From contig JANMHJ010000051.1 in assembly GCA_031375105.1 (NCBI GenBank), positions 1 through 64,000 on the forward strand: a stretch of 64,000 nt of DNA, written 5' to 3'. Source of the stretch: JANMDU01 sp031375105 (lineage in GTDB: Bacteria; Pseudomonadota; Gammaproteobacteria; Burkholderiales; Burkholderiaceae_C). This document shows, piece by piece, positions 7,608 to 15,858 of the stretch; position 1 is the stretch's first letter, and every line of letters starts with the position of its first letter. The notes under the pieces were generated by a model. The model was not told where the DNA came from. It did no database searches and worked only from the letters and a program-made list of their open reading frames with translations. The position numbers and the translations under genes are program-made.

Positions 7608-8462
7608 ATGAAGCACTTCATTCAAACTCACAACCCGATGCATGCGCAGTTTGCCGCAAACGCCGCGTATGTAGCGCAGCATTTTTCCTATGCGTTCGAT
7701 GCGGGCATCGCCACCATCACGCTCAATCGACCTGACAAAAAGAACCCGCTGACCTTTGAATCGTATGCTGAGTTGCGCGATTTGTTTCGCGCATTGGTTT
7801 ATGCAACGGATGTGAAAGCCGTGGTGTTCACAGGCAGCGGCGGCAATTTTTGCAGCGGTGGCGATGTACATGAAATCATCGGCCCGCTCACCAAAATGAG
7901 CATGCCCGAGATGCTGGAATTCACGCGCATGACAGGCGATTTGGTTAAAGCCATTAAGGGCTGCCCGCAACCCGTGATCGCCGCGATTGACGGCATCTGC
8001 GCAGGCGCTGGCGCGATGATTGCGCTGGCGGCTGACCTGCGTTTGGGTACGCCAAATGCCAAAACCGCCTTCCTCTTCACCCGCGTTGGCCTAGCGGGCG
8101 CAGACATGGGCGCATGCGCCTTGCTGCCGCGCATGATCGGCCAAGGCCGCGCCGCCGAGCTGCTCTTCACAGGCCGCGCGATGAATGCGAACGAGGGCTT
8201 GAACTGGGGCTTTTTCAATGCGCTGCATGAAAGCGCTGACTTGCCCGCTGCTGCAAAAAAATTAGCGCAGTCTTTAGCAGACGGCCCGACGTTTGCCCAC
8301 GGCATGACCAAAACCATGCTGCATCAAGAGTGGAGCATGACAATCGACCAAGCCATCGAAGCTGAAGCGCAGGCGCAGGCGATCTGCATGCAAACCAAAG
8401 ATTTCACACGCGCGTATGAGGCTTTTGTGGCCAAGCAGAAACCTGTGTTTGAGGGGGATTGA
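7608..8462 (+). CDS. Enoyl-CoA hydratase/isomerase family protein of the aromatic-CoA pathway
   Basis: The protein has 284 residues and belongs to the crotonase fold. The oxyanion-hole segments are visible as VVFTGSGGNFCSGGDVHEI (about residues 71-89) and DGICAGAGAMIALAADLRLG (about 128-147). In this pathway such an enzyme probably hydrates or opens the reduced, non-aromatic CoA-ester ring, leading on to beta-oxidation. The gene starts four bases after the MarR stop. An internal start at 7638 is possible. A 160-bp gap with the R3 hairpin array separates it from the next operon gene. Confidence 0.88.
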   Translation: MKHFIQTHNPMHAQFAANAAYVAQHFSYAFDAGIATITLNRPDKKNPLTFESYAELRDLFRALVYATDVKAVVFTGSGGNFCSGGDVHEIIGPLTKMSMPEMLEFTRMTGDLVKAIKGCPQPVIAAIDGICAGAGAMIALAADLRLGTPNAKTAFLFTRVGLAGADMGACALLPRMIGQGRAAELLFTGRAMNANEGLNWGFFNALHESADLPAAAKKLAQSLADGPTFAHGMTKTMLHQEWSMTIDQAIEAEAQAQAICMQTKDFTRAYEAFVAKQKPVFEGD

Positions 8463-8479
8463 AATGCAAAGTCCTACAA

Positions 8480-8602
8480 CCGAACAGCCGTACGCGAAAG
8501 ACGCAAAGGTTACGCGAAAGACGCGAAAAATACCCATTGAAGTAACGCGTGTTTTGGCTGATTCTTTCGCGTCTTTCGCGCAACTTTCGCGCCCGGTATT
8601 TG
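8480..8602. repeat. R3 element copy 1: inverted array of cgcgaaag units
   Basis: The left arm (8491-8530) repeats cgcgaaagacg and ttacgcgaaag. The right arm (8562-8592) carries the complement (ttcgcgtctttcgcg). About 30 bases lie between them. The array fills the gap between the hydratase and dehydrogenase genes of one operon and could fold into a long hairpin in the mRNA. Confidence 0.8.
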
Positions 8603-8621
8603 TAGTTACAGGGGTTTCGTT

Positions 8622-9830
8622 ATGAACCCACGCGCCAACACCAAGCATTTGAATCTGCCGTTTTTCGATGCACAGCACCGCGAGATTGGTAATTGCTTGG
8701 CCGATTGGCTGCCCAAGCAAAGCGTAGATGAAAGTGATGATCGCGCAGCGTGCAAGGCTTGGGTGAGGCTGCTGGGTGCGAATCAGTGGCTGAGATATTG
8801 CGTGCCCTCGGAGCATGGTGGCGCGTTTGAAAAGATCGACTCTCGTGCCTTGGTGATCCTGCGGGAAAACTTGGCCTTTCATTCCGCGTTGGCTGATTTT
8901 GCATTTGCGATGCAGGGCCTGGGCAGTGGTGCGATCTCGCTGGCAGGTTCGCCTGAATTGCAGCAAAACTATCTGCCGCAGGTATCAAAAGGTGAAAAAA
9001 TTGCGGCGTTTGCGCTGTCTGAACCAGATGCGGGTAGTGATGTGTCAGCTATGAAAACAATAGCTAACTATGTAGATAATATAACGGTCAGTGGTCATTT
9101 TTCTTACAAAATCAATGGTTTGAAGACTTGGATCAGCAATGGCGGCATCGCTGATTTTTATTGCGTGTTTGCGAAGACCGATGCGCAAGCAGGCTCGCGC
9201 GGTATCAGCGCCTTCGTTGTGGATGCGGTAACGCAGGGCTTAGATGACAGCGAGCAGATTCAAGTCATGGCACCCCACCCGCTGGCCACATTGAAATTCA
9301 CCGATTGCCAAATCCCCGCCAGCCAATTGCTCGGCGAGGAAAACGCAGGCTTCAAGCTCGCCATGGCCACGCTGGATATCTTCCGCCCGTCTGTGGCCGC
9401 TGCGGCCTTGGGCTTTGCGCGCCGCGCACTTTACGAAGCGCGCGCCTACGCACAAGCTCGCCCAATGTTTGGGAAAACCTTGGCTGATCAACAAATCACG
9501 CAGGCCAAATTAGGTGAGATGGCCGCGCTGATTGATGCAGGCGCAATGCTCACTTACCGCGCCGCTTGGGTGCGCGATGTGGCTTTGCCCGCAGGCCAAG
9601 CATCACGAGAAGATTACACCGCTGCCGCCGCCATGGCCAAGATGGTGGCCACAGAAAACGCGGGCATTGTGATCGACATGGCGCTGCAAATGCATGGCGG
9701 CATGGGCGTGAAGGTGGGCACGCACATAGAAGCGCTGTACCGCGACATTCGCGCTCTGCGCATCTATGAAGGCGCGACCGAAGTACAGCAACTCATTTTG
9801 GGTAAATCCGTTCTCACCGGGGTGATCTGA
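8622..9830 (+). CDS. Acyl-CoA dehydrogenase
   Basis: The protein has 402 residues with a full acyl-CoA dehydrogenase layout: an N-terminal helical part, the FAD/substrate loop FALSEPDAGSDVSAM at about residues 127-141, KTWISNGGIADFYCVFAKTD at about 168, and a C-terminal MHGGMGVKVGTHIEALYRDI with IYEGATEVQQLILGK. FAD-dependent alpha,beta-dehydrogenation of a ring-derived acyl-CoA is the likely role. An R1 repeat (9047-9103) lies inside the beta-domain and replaces the usual short turn between DVSAM and G-x-KTWIS with KTIANYVDNITVSGHFSYKI. Its stop overlaps the start of the ligase gene. Confidence 0.9.
   Translation: MNPRANTKHLNLPFFDAQHREIGNCLADWLPKQSVDESDDRAACKAWVRLLGANQWLRYCVPSEHGGAFEKIDSRALVILRENLAFHSALADFAFAMQGLGSGAISLAGSPELQQNYLPQVSKGEKIAAFALSEPDAGSDVSAMKTIANYVDNITVSGHFSYKINGLKTWISNGGIADFYCVFAKTDAQAGSRGISAFVVDAVTQGLDDSEQIQVMAPHPLATLKFTDCQIPASQLLGEENAGFKLAMATLDIFRPSVAAAALGFARRALYEARAYAQARPMFGKTLADQQITQAKLGEMAALIDAGAMLTYRAAWVRDVALPAGQASREDYTAAAAMAKMVATENAGIVIDMALQMHGGMGVKVGTHIEALYRDIRALRIYEGATEVQQLILGKSVLTGVI
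9047..9103 (-). repeat. R1 element copy 5 (inside the acyl-CoA dehydrogenase)
   Basis: Read on the minus strand, the element gives ctgaccgttatattatctac, then atagttagctattg, then tttcatagct, matching R1. It is antisense to the gene. The encoded segment is TIANYVDNITVSG. Confidence 0.75.
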
Positions 9831-11464
9831 TGAACTCACACAGTGCTTCTTCTCTGCAGCTTGACACCTTCGTCCGCGATCAACTGCCGCCGCCAGATGC
9901 TTGGCCAGAATATCGTTTTGATCGCCCTGAGCTGCAATTTCCAGAGCATCTCAATGCAGTTGAGCACTTGCTCGACAGGGCCGTGAGCCACAAAGGTTTT
10001 GTTGAGCACGTGATGCTTCGCTCGGTGCAGCGCAACTTCACTTACCGCGAATCGCAAGCCGTCGTGAACCGCATCGCCGCCTATTTGATTGAAGACTGCC
10101 AGCTCATCCCCGGCAACCGCGTCTTGCTGCGCGGCCCCAATTCGATGGGCATGGCCTTGTGCTGGCTGGCGGTCGTTAAAGCGGGCTTGATCGCTGTGGG
10201 CACGATGCCACTGCTGCGTGCCAAAGAGCTGTCCGAGATCATCAACAAGGCGCAGCCTGCACTTGCACTTTGCGATGGTCAATGGCTGGCCGAACTGCAA
10301 ACCGCGCAGCAGCAAACCGCATCACCCATGCAACGCTTGATCTGTTTCAACGGCGCGGGTGATCAAGATTTGGGGCAACTCTGCGCGAGCAAAAGCGGCG
10401 AATTCTTAGCCTGCAAAACGCTCGCTACCGACATCGCCATGATGGCTTTTACCAGCGGCACGACTGGCTTGCCCAAAGCCGCCGTGCATCTGCACCGCGA
10501 TTTGCTCGCCGCCTGCGAATGCTGGCCGCGCCATGTGTTGCAAGCCCAGCCTACCGACATCATCATCGGCTCGCCGCCTTTGGCCTTCACCTTCGGTTTA
10601 GGCGGCCTGCTTCTTTTCCCGATGTGGGCTGGTGCGAGCGTGTATTTTCACGACAAAGCCTACACGCCGGAGATCATGGTGGATGTGATCAACACAGTCA
10701 GCGCGACAATCAGCTACACCGCGCCCACGTTTTACCGGCAGATGGCCGCGTTTGCCAAAGCCAAAGGCGTGGCGAGCTTGCGCATCAGCGTGAGCGCGGG
10801 CGAAGGCTTGCCCGATGCCACGCGCCAACTGTGGAAAGAAGCCACAGGCCTCGACATGCTCGACGGCATTGGCGCGACCGAGATGTTTCATATCTTTATC
10901 TCAAGCAGTGGCGCGGATATCAAGCGCGGCGCGATTGGCAAGGTGGTGCCCGGCTACACCGCAAAAGTGGTAGATGACGAAGGCAATGAACTGCCGCGCG
11001 GCCAAGTCGGCAAACTCGCCGTGATCGGCCCCACAGGTTGCAAATATTTCGCCGATGAGCGCCAGAAAAACTACGTGAAAAATCGCTGGAATTATCCCGG
11101 CGATGCCTTCATGCAAGATGACGATGGCCATTTCCACTTCCAAGCCCGAGCAGATGACATGATCATCAGTGCCGGCTACAACATCGGCGGCCCCGAGGTG
11201 GAAGACTGTCTGCTCAAACATCCCGCTGTGGCCGAGTGCGGCGTGATCGGTGCGCCCGACGAAGAGCGCGGCATGGTGGTCAAAGCCATCATCGTGTTGA
11301 AGAGCGGTTTCCTTGGAGACGAAGCGATGGTCAAAACTATGCAAGATCACGTCAAAGCCAATCTCGCGCCTTACAAATACCCCCGCCAAATCGAATTCCG
11401 AAGCGCACTGCCACGCACGGAGACGGGTAAGTTGCAGCGGTTTAAATTGCGATCAAACGCTTAA
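9830..11464 (+). CDS. abmG: Aryl-CoA ligase, probably 2-aminobenzoate-CoA ligase
   Basis: The protein has 544 residues and is an AMP-forming acyl/aryl-CoA synthetase. The P-loop-like signature MAFTSGTTGLPKAAVHLHRD is at about residues 205-224, GIGATEMFHIF near 345, the hinge aspartate region in DDMIISAGYNIGGPEVEDCL near 440, and the catalytic C-terminal lysine in PRTETGKLQRFKLR. It resembles the benzoate/2-aminobenzoate-CoA ligase branch (N-terminal DTFVRDQLPPPDAWPEYRFD). It would activate the aromatic acid at the cost of ATP to AMP, the entry step for the monooxygenase/reductase. The start overlaps the upstream stop codon by one base. Substrate choice between 2-aminobenzoate, salicylate and benzoate is inferred from the cluster. 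Confidence 0.85.
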   Translation: MNSHSASSLQLDTFVRDQLPPPDAWPEYRFDRPELQFPEHLNAVEHLLDRAVSHKGFVEHVMLRSVQRNFTYRESQAVVNRIAAYLIEDCQLIPGNRVLLRGPNSMGMALCWLAVVKAGLIAVGTMPLLRAKELSEIINKAQPALALCDGQWLAELQTAQQQTASPMQRLICFNGAGDQDLGQLCASKSGEFLACKTLATDIAMMAFTSGTTGLPKAAVHLHRDLLAACECWPRHVLQAQPTDIIIGSPPLAFTFGLGGLLLFPMWAGASVYFHDKAYTPEIMVDVINTVSATISYTAPTFYRQMAAFAKAKGVASLRISVSAGEGLPDATRQLWKEATGLDMLDGIGATEMFHIFISSSGADIKRGAIGKVVPGYTAKVVDDEGNELPRGQVGKLAVIGPTGCKYFADERQKNYVKNRWNYPGDAFMQDDDGHFHFQARADDMIISAGYNIGGPEVEDCLLKHPAVAECGVIGAPDEERGMVVKAIIVLKSGFLGDEAMVKTMQDHVKANLAPYKYPRQIEFRSALPRTETGKLQRFKLRSNA

Positions 11465-11620
11465 CTTCCGGAGTGCGAAAGTCGCGAAAGTTACGCGAAA
11501 AAAATACTAAAAAATACCTTCCGTGTTTTCAATTGCCCACCATTTAAAGATTCGTCCTATTTTTTGAATTTCTCTTTCGCGTCTTTCGCGTAACTTTTGC
11601 GTCTTTCGCGACCGGATGTT
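11465..11620. repeat. R3 element copy 2: inverted array of cgcgaaag units
   Basis: It opens acttccggagtgcgaaagtc and continues with gcgaaagttacgcgaaa. It closes with tttcgcgtctttcgcgtaac, then ttttgcgtctttcgcgaccg. About 70 A/T-rich bases form the middle. It separates the ligase gene from the RidA gene. Confidence 0.8.
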
Positions 11621-11651
11621 CGTATTTCAATTAGCCTCAAGAAAGCCCGCC

Positions 11652-12056
11652 ATGCACCAACTCCTCCAACCCCCCGATTGGGCACCTGCTAAAGGCTATG
11701 CCAACGGCGTGGCAGTCACGCTCACTGCGGGCAGCCAGCTCATCTTCACCGGCGGCCAGATCGGCTGGGATGCGCAGCAGCAATTTGAATCTGATGATTT
11801 CATCGCGCAAACCAAGCAAGCCCTGCGTAACGTGCTGCACATCTTGCAGCAAGCCGATGCCGGCCCCGAGCATATGACACGCATGACCTGGTACATCACT
11901 GACTGCGAAGAATACAACGCCCGCCTGCGCGAACTCGGCGCTGCTTATCGGGAAGTCATGGGCAAAAACTTCCCCGCCATGAGCTGTGTGGGCGTGTCGC
12001 GCTTGGTAGAAATGCGTGCGAAGGTGGAAATTGAAGTCACCGCCGTCAAACCGTGA
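11652..12056 (+). CDS. RidA-family enamine/imine deaminase
   Basis: The protein has about 134 residues from ATG 11652 (MHQLLQPPDWAPAKGYANGV). The upstream in-frame extension lies in repeat DNA. The RidA/YjgF fold shows as FTGGQIGWDAQQQFESDDF, QTKQALRNVLHILQQADAGPE, and near the end a conserved arginine/glutamate pair (VSRLVEMRAKVEIEVTAV). RidA enzymes hydrolyse 2-aminoacrylate-type enamines and imines to ketone plus ammonia. After 2-aminobenzoyl-CoA is dearomatised the amino group sits on an enamine carbon, so a pathway-dedicated RidA fits. This is inference, since RidA may instead be a general detoxifier. Confidence 0.85.
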   Translation: MHQLLQPPDWAPAKGYANGVAVTLTAGSQLIFTGGQIGWDAQQQFESDDFIAQTKQALRNVLHILQQADAGPEHMTRMTWYITDCEEYNARLRELGAAYREVMGKNFPAMSCVGVSRLVEMRAKVEIEVTAVKP

Positions 12057-12100
12057 TGCTATTAAATAGATAGCTGCTCGCGCAATATCTATGCAGGTGA
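12057..12100 (-). repeat. R1 element copy 6 (intergenic)
   Basis: On the minus strand the element reads cctgcatagatattgcgcga, then gcagctatctatttaatagc, matching R1. It lies in the gap between the RidA and EamA genes and touches the 3' end of the latter. Confidence 0.75.
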
Positions 12101-13027
12101 TTCGCCGATTTTCCTTAAAATCTTGTCGCCAAACAGCACAAAAATCAGCGCAGCGCCCACGCAGGCCACGCCTGCCCACTGCCACGCGCTCACGCTCTCG
12201 CCCAAGATCAGCATGCCCGCTGCAATGCCCACCACGGGCACGCCTAAGCTGAGCGGCGCAACGCGATTGGCCGTATGGCGCTTGAGCAAATTCGTCCACA
12301 TCGCATAGCCTGCAATCGTGGCAATCCAGCCCAGATACGCCGCCGCCGCCCACGCTTCGAAAGGCGCTTGCGTGAGGCTGCGCATCACCGCAGACACGCT
12401 TCCAGTGTCTAGCCAAGCCGAGAGCAACACAAACGGCACAATCGGCACCGCAGCGCTCCACACCACGAAGGCAATCGAGTCATAGCCCGGCGCAGCCTGC
12501 TGAGCTTTGCGAGCAACAATGTTGGAAGCTGCCCAAGATGCAGCGCCACATAGAGTCAACGCAAACGCCCCCACAGTGATGGATGCATTGACGCTTGAGC
12601 CCGCCACAAAATGCATCGAAAAACACACCAGTGCCAACGCCGCAAGCGCCAAGCCGATGCCTTGTATGCGGTTCAGTCGCTCCTGTAAAAACAACAGCCC
12701 AAACAAGGCCGTAAAAAACACCTGTGTTTGCATGAGCACAGAAGCCAGCGATGCCGTCATACCCAGCTTCAAGGCTGTGAACAAAAGACCAAACTGCCCA
12801 ATGCCCTGCGCCACCCCATAGAGCAACACCCAGCGCCAAGGAAGGCCACGCGGGCGGATGAAAAGAATCAGAGGAAAAGCCGCCAACAGATAGCGCGCCG
12901 CACCCATTTGAAATGGCGTCCAGCTTGCCAAGCCCCACTTCATCACCACAAAATTCAAGCCCCAACTCACCACGATGAACAGGGCAAACGCGCTGTCTCG
13001 CGTAGAAAAGCTGGGCTGTGATGGCAT
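12089..13027 (-). CDS. EamA-family (DMT superfamily) transporter
   Basis: The protein has about 312 residues and about ten hydrophobic segments in two EamA repeats. The first begins FALFIVVSWGLNFVVMKWGL. The second carries VGAFALTLCGAASWAASNIV and ends with PLSLGVPVVGIAAGMLILGE then WQWAGVACVGAALIFVLFGD. These inner-membrane drug/metabolite exporters carry amino acids, purines or aromatics, and the substrate cannot be told. The start at MPSQPSFSTRD (13027) is preferred because the residues before it are uncharacteristic, but 13045 and 13066 are possible. It diverges from the PhyH gene at 13112. Confidence 0.88.
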   Translation of the reverse strand: MPSQPSFSTRDSAFALFIVVSWGLNFVVMKWGLASWTPFQMGAARYLLAAFPLILFIRPRGLPWRWVLLYGVAQGIGQFGLLFTALKLGMTASLASVLMQTQVFFTALFGLLFLQERLNRIQGIGLALAALALVCFSMHFVAGSSVNASITVGAFALTLCGAASWAASNIVARKAQQAAPGYDSIAFVVWSAAVPIVPFVLLSAWLDTGSVSAVMRSLTQAPFEAWAAAAYLGWIATIAGYAMWTNLLKRHTANRVAPLSLGVPVVGIAAGMLILGESVSAWQWAGVACVGAALIFVLFGDKILRKIGESPA

Positions 13028-13111
13028 CCGCCGATTGTGCGGCATAGCGCCTGGCCTGCGCACCACAACTCATGCTGATTGCATCGTGCATTGATGCTTT
13101 ATGCTGCGCAT

Positions 13112-13912
13112 ATGAATCTTCTTGACATAGACACCATGGCCAATTTCCAGCGCGACGGTGCGGTGGTGCTGCGCGGCGTGCTCACCAATATGCAACTCTT
13201 GCAGCTTGAAATCGGCATCGAAGAAAACCTGGCTCACCTCAGCCCACTGGCCATCACCGCCAGTGAGCCAGACGACCCGGGCCGCTTCGTGGAAGATTTT
13301 TGCACTTGGCAAAGCAATGCGAATTACGAGCACATTCTGAAAGAAACTGCGCTGCCTTGGATCGCCCGCGATCTGATGCAAAGCGAAATCGTGCGCCTGT
13401 ATCACGATCATCTGCTCGTGAAAGAGCCTGGCACGCGCGCGCCCACGCCGTGGCATCAAGACCAGCCGTATTACAACGTGAGTGGCCGCCAGAATGTGAG
13501 CTTTTGGATTCCTGTTGATCCTGTGCCTTTGGCGAGCACGCTGCGCTTTGTCGCTGGGTCACATACAGGCACGTGGTACATGCCGCGCACTTTTCGCGAG
13601 CATCAAGCCAAATGGTTTCCCGAGGGCAGTTTGCAGGAACTTCCCAACATCGACTCGGCGCCAGAAAAATTCAAGCAACTCGCCTGGGCGCTAGAGCCCG
13701 GCGATTGCGTGGCCTTTCACATGCTCACCCTGCATGCCACCAGCGGAACACCGCCCGGCCACCGTCGCCGGGTATTTTCAGCGCGTTACTTGGGCGACGA
13801 CGCAAGACACGCCACACGAGCCTGGCGCACCTCGCCGCCCTTTGAGGGTTTGGCGCAACGGCTGGCGGATGGAGTAGAAATGGAAGACGCATTGTTTCCA
13901 CGATTGATTTGA
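13112..13912 (+). CDS. Phytanoyl-CoA dioxygenase (PhyH) family protein
   Basis: The protein has about 266 residues from ATG 13112. It is an Fe(II)/2-oxoglutarate-dependent oxygenase with the metal-binding pair H-x-D in TPWHQDQPYYNVSGRQNVSF, the beta-strand WIPVDPVPLASTLRFVAGSH, and the distal part HATSGTPPGHRRRVFSARYL, supplying a histidine and the 2-oxoglutarate arginine. PhyH enzymes hydroxylate a wide range of small molecules (acyl-CoA, osmolytes, natural products), so the substrate is open. It stands alone, between EamA (divergent) and a toxin-antitoxin-like pair (convergent). Confidence 0.88.
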   Translation: MNLLDIDTMANFQRDGAVVLRGVLTNMQLLQLEIGIEENLAHLSPLAITASEPDDPGRFVEDFCTWQSNANYEHILKETALPWIARDLMQSEIVRLYHDHLLVKEPGTRAPTPWHQDQPYYNVSGRQNVSFWIPVDPVPLASTLRFVAGSHTGTWYMPRTFREHQAKWFPEGSLQELPNIDSAPEKFKQLAWALEPGDCVAFHMLTLHATSGTPPGHRRRVFSARYLGDDARHATRAWRTSPPFEGLAQRLADGVEMEDALFPRLI

Positions 13913-13927
13913 TCGAAGATCAGTAAA

Positions 13928-14371
13928 TCACCATTGCTTCGCGTACGTCAAGGCTTTAGCCAAACGCTGCCGCAGCTTGACATTCTTGGCATCGAGCTTA
14001 CCAATCAGAGGCGAGCCATTCACGCCCTCCACAAAATAAGCATCGGTATAGAGCATCCGATAGCTCTCATTCAAATGAAAGACCGTGTTGTGATGCAAGC
14101 CTGTCATGTCAAACCACGGATCAGTTTCGTAAATCACCAGATCGGTACTTTTCACAGGCTGCCTGGGCTGAAGACTTGCACCACCGAAGATACTGACTTG
14201 CACAACGCGCGTGGCATCGTCCAAAGCCATCACCAAGGCAGGATGGCGCTTCAAACTTTCCACGCCCTTTGCATCCACATACGGCACGATGCACCAGACG
14301 ACATCTCCGGGCGCAAGCTGCGGCCAATGTGCTGGAGTCTTGCCCAGCGCTGCTTGTTTGGGTGCGGCCAT
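13928..14371 (-). CDS. MazF/PemK-like protein, possible toxin
   Basis: The protein has 147 residues. PGDVVWCIVPYVDAKGVESL followed by KRHPALVMALDD and VVQVSIFGGASL resembles the first three strands of MazF/PemK endoribonucleases (G-D-V-V-x-x-x-x-P and K-R-P-A-L-V). MTGLHHNTVFHLNESYRML followed by IGKLDAKNVKLRQRLAKAL matches the later strand and C-terminal helix. If so, it would cleave mRNA. The region between is longer than in canonical MazF, so a non-toxic relative is possible. The upstream gene ends three bases before its start, the usual antitoxin-first order. Confidence 0.55.
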   Translation of the reverse strand: MAAPKQAALGKTPAHWPQLAPGDVVWCIVPYVDAKGVESLKRHPALVMALDDATRVVQVSIFGGASLQPRQPVKSTDLVIYETDPWFDMTGLHHNTVFHLNESYRMLYTDAYFVEGVNGSPLIGKLDAKNVKLRQRLAKALTYAKQW

Positions 14372-14374
14372 CGC

Positions 14375-14761
14375 TTATCGCGCGTCCGGGGCCTTGAGAT
14401 TCCATGCCTGCACAAGCGTTTGCGTGGGCTTGAAACTGCGCCCCGCACTTGCTTGGCTTGAGCGCTTGCGCAGCAAAGCTTTCGATGCTGCCGGCAGTGG
14501 CCCGGCGGCTTCTGGAATATTCACAGGCAAATTCTTGGCGCTAGACAGTTGGCCACTTTGCACATCGGCATACAGGCGCGCAAGCGCAAAATGCGTCACA
14601 AAAGTCGCGTCTTGCCCGAAATGGCTGGTCAGCGTTTCAAAGCGCTCGCGGCTCACGGTGAGCACACCATCGGGTTTGAAATTCACGTACAGCACATCGG
14701 GCTTTACGCTTTTGCCCAAAGTGCGGGCTGCTTTGGGGGGTGAATGCGTTGCAATGGCCAT
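14375..14761 (-). CDS. Hypothetical protein, candidate antitoxin of the MazF-like pair
   Basis: The protein has about 128 residues from ATG 14761 (MAIATHSPPKAARTLGKS); 14767 is an alternative. It has an ordered start (PDVLYVNFKPDGVLTVSRER, a possible small DNA-binding strand-helix unit) and a basic, low-complexity C-terminus (SKALLRKRSSQASAGRSFKP). This two-part plan fits type II antitoxins, but I do not recognise a named family. It is immediately upstream of the MazF-like gene, and a perfect palindrome lies just upstream of its start. Confidence 0.5.
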   Translation of the reverse strand: MAIATHSPPKAARTLGKSVKPDVLYVNFKPDGVLTVSRERFETLTSHFGQDATFVTHFALARLYADVQSGQLSSAKNLPVNIPEAAGPLPAASKALLRKRSSQASAGRSFKPTQTLVQAWNLKAPDAR

Positions 14762-14768
14762 GATCAAT

Positions 14769-14780
14769 TTACCTAGGTAA
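14769..14780. promoter_or_regulatory. Perfect 12-bp palindrome ttacctaggtaa, candidate operator
   Basis: It sits eight bases upstream of the ATG of the minus-strand candidate antitoxin gene, in the right place for toxin-antitoxin autoregulation. The flanking DNA (tagtgattatctag) is also A/T-rich and partly symmetrical. Confidence 0.5.
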
Positions 14781-14886
14781 TTACTAGTGATTATCTAGAA
14801 TATCTCAGAAATTGTCAAAATACAATACCTTGCCTGATCCGGAGTAAAGTGCCATTCTTTGATACTTCATCCCTCAAATCATCATC

Positions 14887-15390
14887 ATGCATCTAACGCG
14901 TCGTCAACTCACAGCAACACCTTTCGCTCTCGCGGCGAATTGTTGGGCGCTGCCCGCGCTTTCGCAGTCTGCGCTGCCAACTCTTGGCCAAGCCTTATTG
15001 CTGCCTGAAGCTAAATTGCTAGGCGGCGGCGCATTCAAGCCTGCGCAGGCGCAGGGCAAGATCATGGTGGTGTATTGGTGGGCGAGCTGGTGTCCGTTTT
15101 GCGCGATTCAGAGCCCGCATATGGAGACGCTATGGAAGGCGCACAAGGCGCGTGGCTTGCAAGTGTTGGCGCTGTCGGTTGACAAGACCGAGCAAGCGGC
15201 TATCGACTATTTAAAGAAGAAAAACTACAGCTTCCCAGCGGCCATGCTCACACCAGCGATTGCAAAAGTGCTGAGCAAACCCAAAGGCCTGCCGGTGGTC
15301 ATCGTGCGCGGGAAAGACGGCAAGGTGTTGCTTGCCGAATCTGGGGAAATGTTTCCCGAGGATATTGAGAAGATTGGGCAGTGGATCTAG
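14887..15390 (+). CDS. TlpA/ResA-like thioredoxin-fold protein
   Basis: The protein has 167 residues. The N-terminus MHLTRRQLTATPFALAANCW is a signal sequence with a twin-arginine-like RRQL. The mature domain holds the active site WWASWCPFCAIQSPHMETLW at about residues 59-78, followed by VLALSVDKTEQAAIDYLKKK and a cis-proline region KGLPVVIVRGKDGKVL. It should act as a periplasmic disulfide reductase, for example for cytochrome c maturation or another envelope thiol client. No ccm or sox genes are adjacent, so the partner is unknown. Confidence 0.9.
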   Translation: MHLTRRQLTATPFALAANCWALPALSQSALPTLGQALLLPEAKLLGGGAFKPAQAQGKIMVVYWWASWCPFCAIQSPHMETLWKAHKARGLQVLALSVDKTEQAAIDYLKKKNYSFPAAMLTPAIAKVLSKPKGLPVVIVRGKDGKVLLAESGEMFPEDIEKIGQWI

Positions 15391-15445
15391 CCACATGCCA
15401 CATCAAAGCAGAGCGTTGATTGAGCCTTGAGATCAACCGCTTTAA

Positions 15446-15856
15446 CTACGCAGCCGTGGGCGCAGTCCAAATTTCCAAATGCAAACCGGGGAATTTCTCA
15501 AATTCTCGGGCGTTACGGGTGAGAAGGGCATGGCCGCCAGCGATGGCAGTGGCTGCAATCCAAGTGTCATTTGTGCCCACCGTGATGCCTTGCGGTAGGT
15601 TAGCCAGAAGCTGCGCATTCACGCGCGCGACTTCGAGCGTCACCGGCAAGAGATCCATGTCTCGCAGCAGCCCCTCCACATAGGCTGAGCGGCGCTTGCG
15701 TCGTTCAGTGGTCGTCGCTTTGTTTACACCCACCAGCAACTCACTGAAAGTAATCGCGCTGACCAACAATTCGCCCCACTGCTCCCAGCGTTGTAGCCCC
15801 ACAGAGATGCCTTTTTCCGCCAAGACCCAAACATCGGTATCAACCACCATACCCAT
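15446..15856 (-). CDS. VapC-like PIN-domain toxin
   Basis: The protein has about 136 residues from ATG 15856, two bases after the antitoxin stop codon. The PIN acidic residues are in MVVDTDVWVLAEKG (first Asp), ITFSELLVGVNKA (Glu) and TVGTNDTWIAATAIAGGHAL (Asp pair), with LLTRNAREFEKFPGL closing the fold. VapC toxins are Mg-dependent RNases that often cut tRNA or the sarcin-ricin loop of 23S rRNA. With the upstream Phd-like gene it forms a complete type II module. Confidence 0.9.
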   Translation of the reverse strand: MGMVVDTDVWVLAEKGISVGLQRWEQWGELLVSAITFSELLVGVNKATTTERRKRRSAYVEGLLRDMDLLPVTLEVARVNAQLLANLPQGITVGTNDTWIAATAIAGGHALLTRNAREFEKFPGLHLEIWTAPTAA

Positions 15857-15858
15857 CT

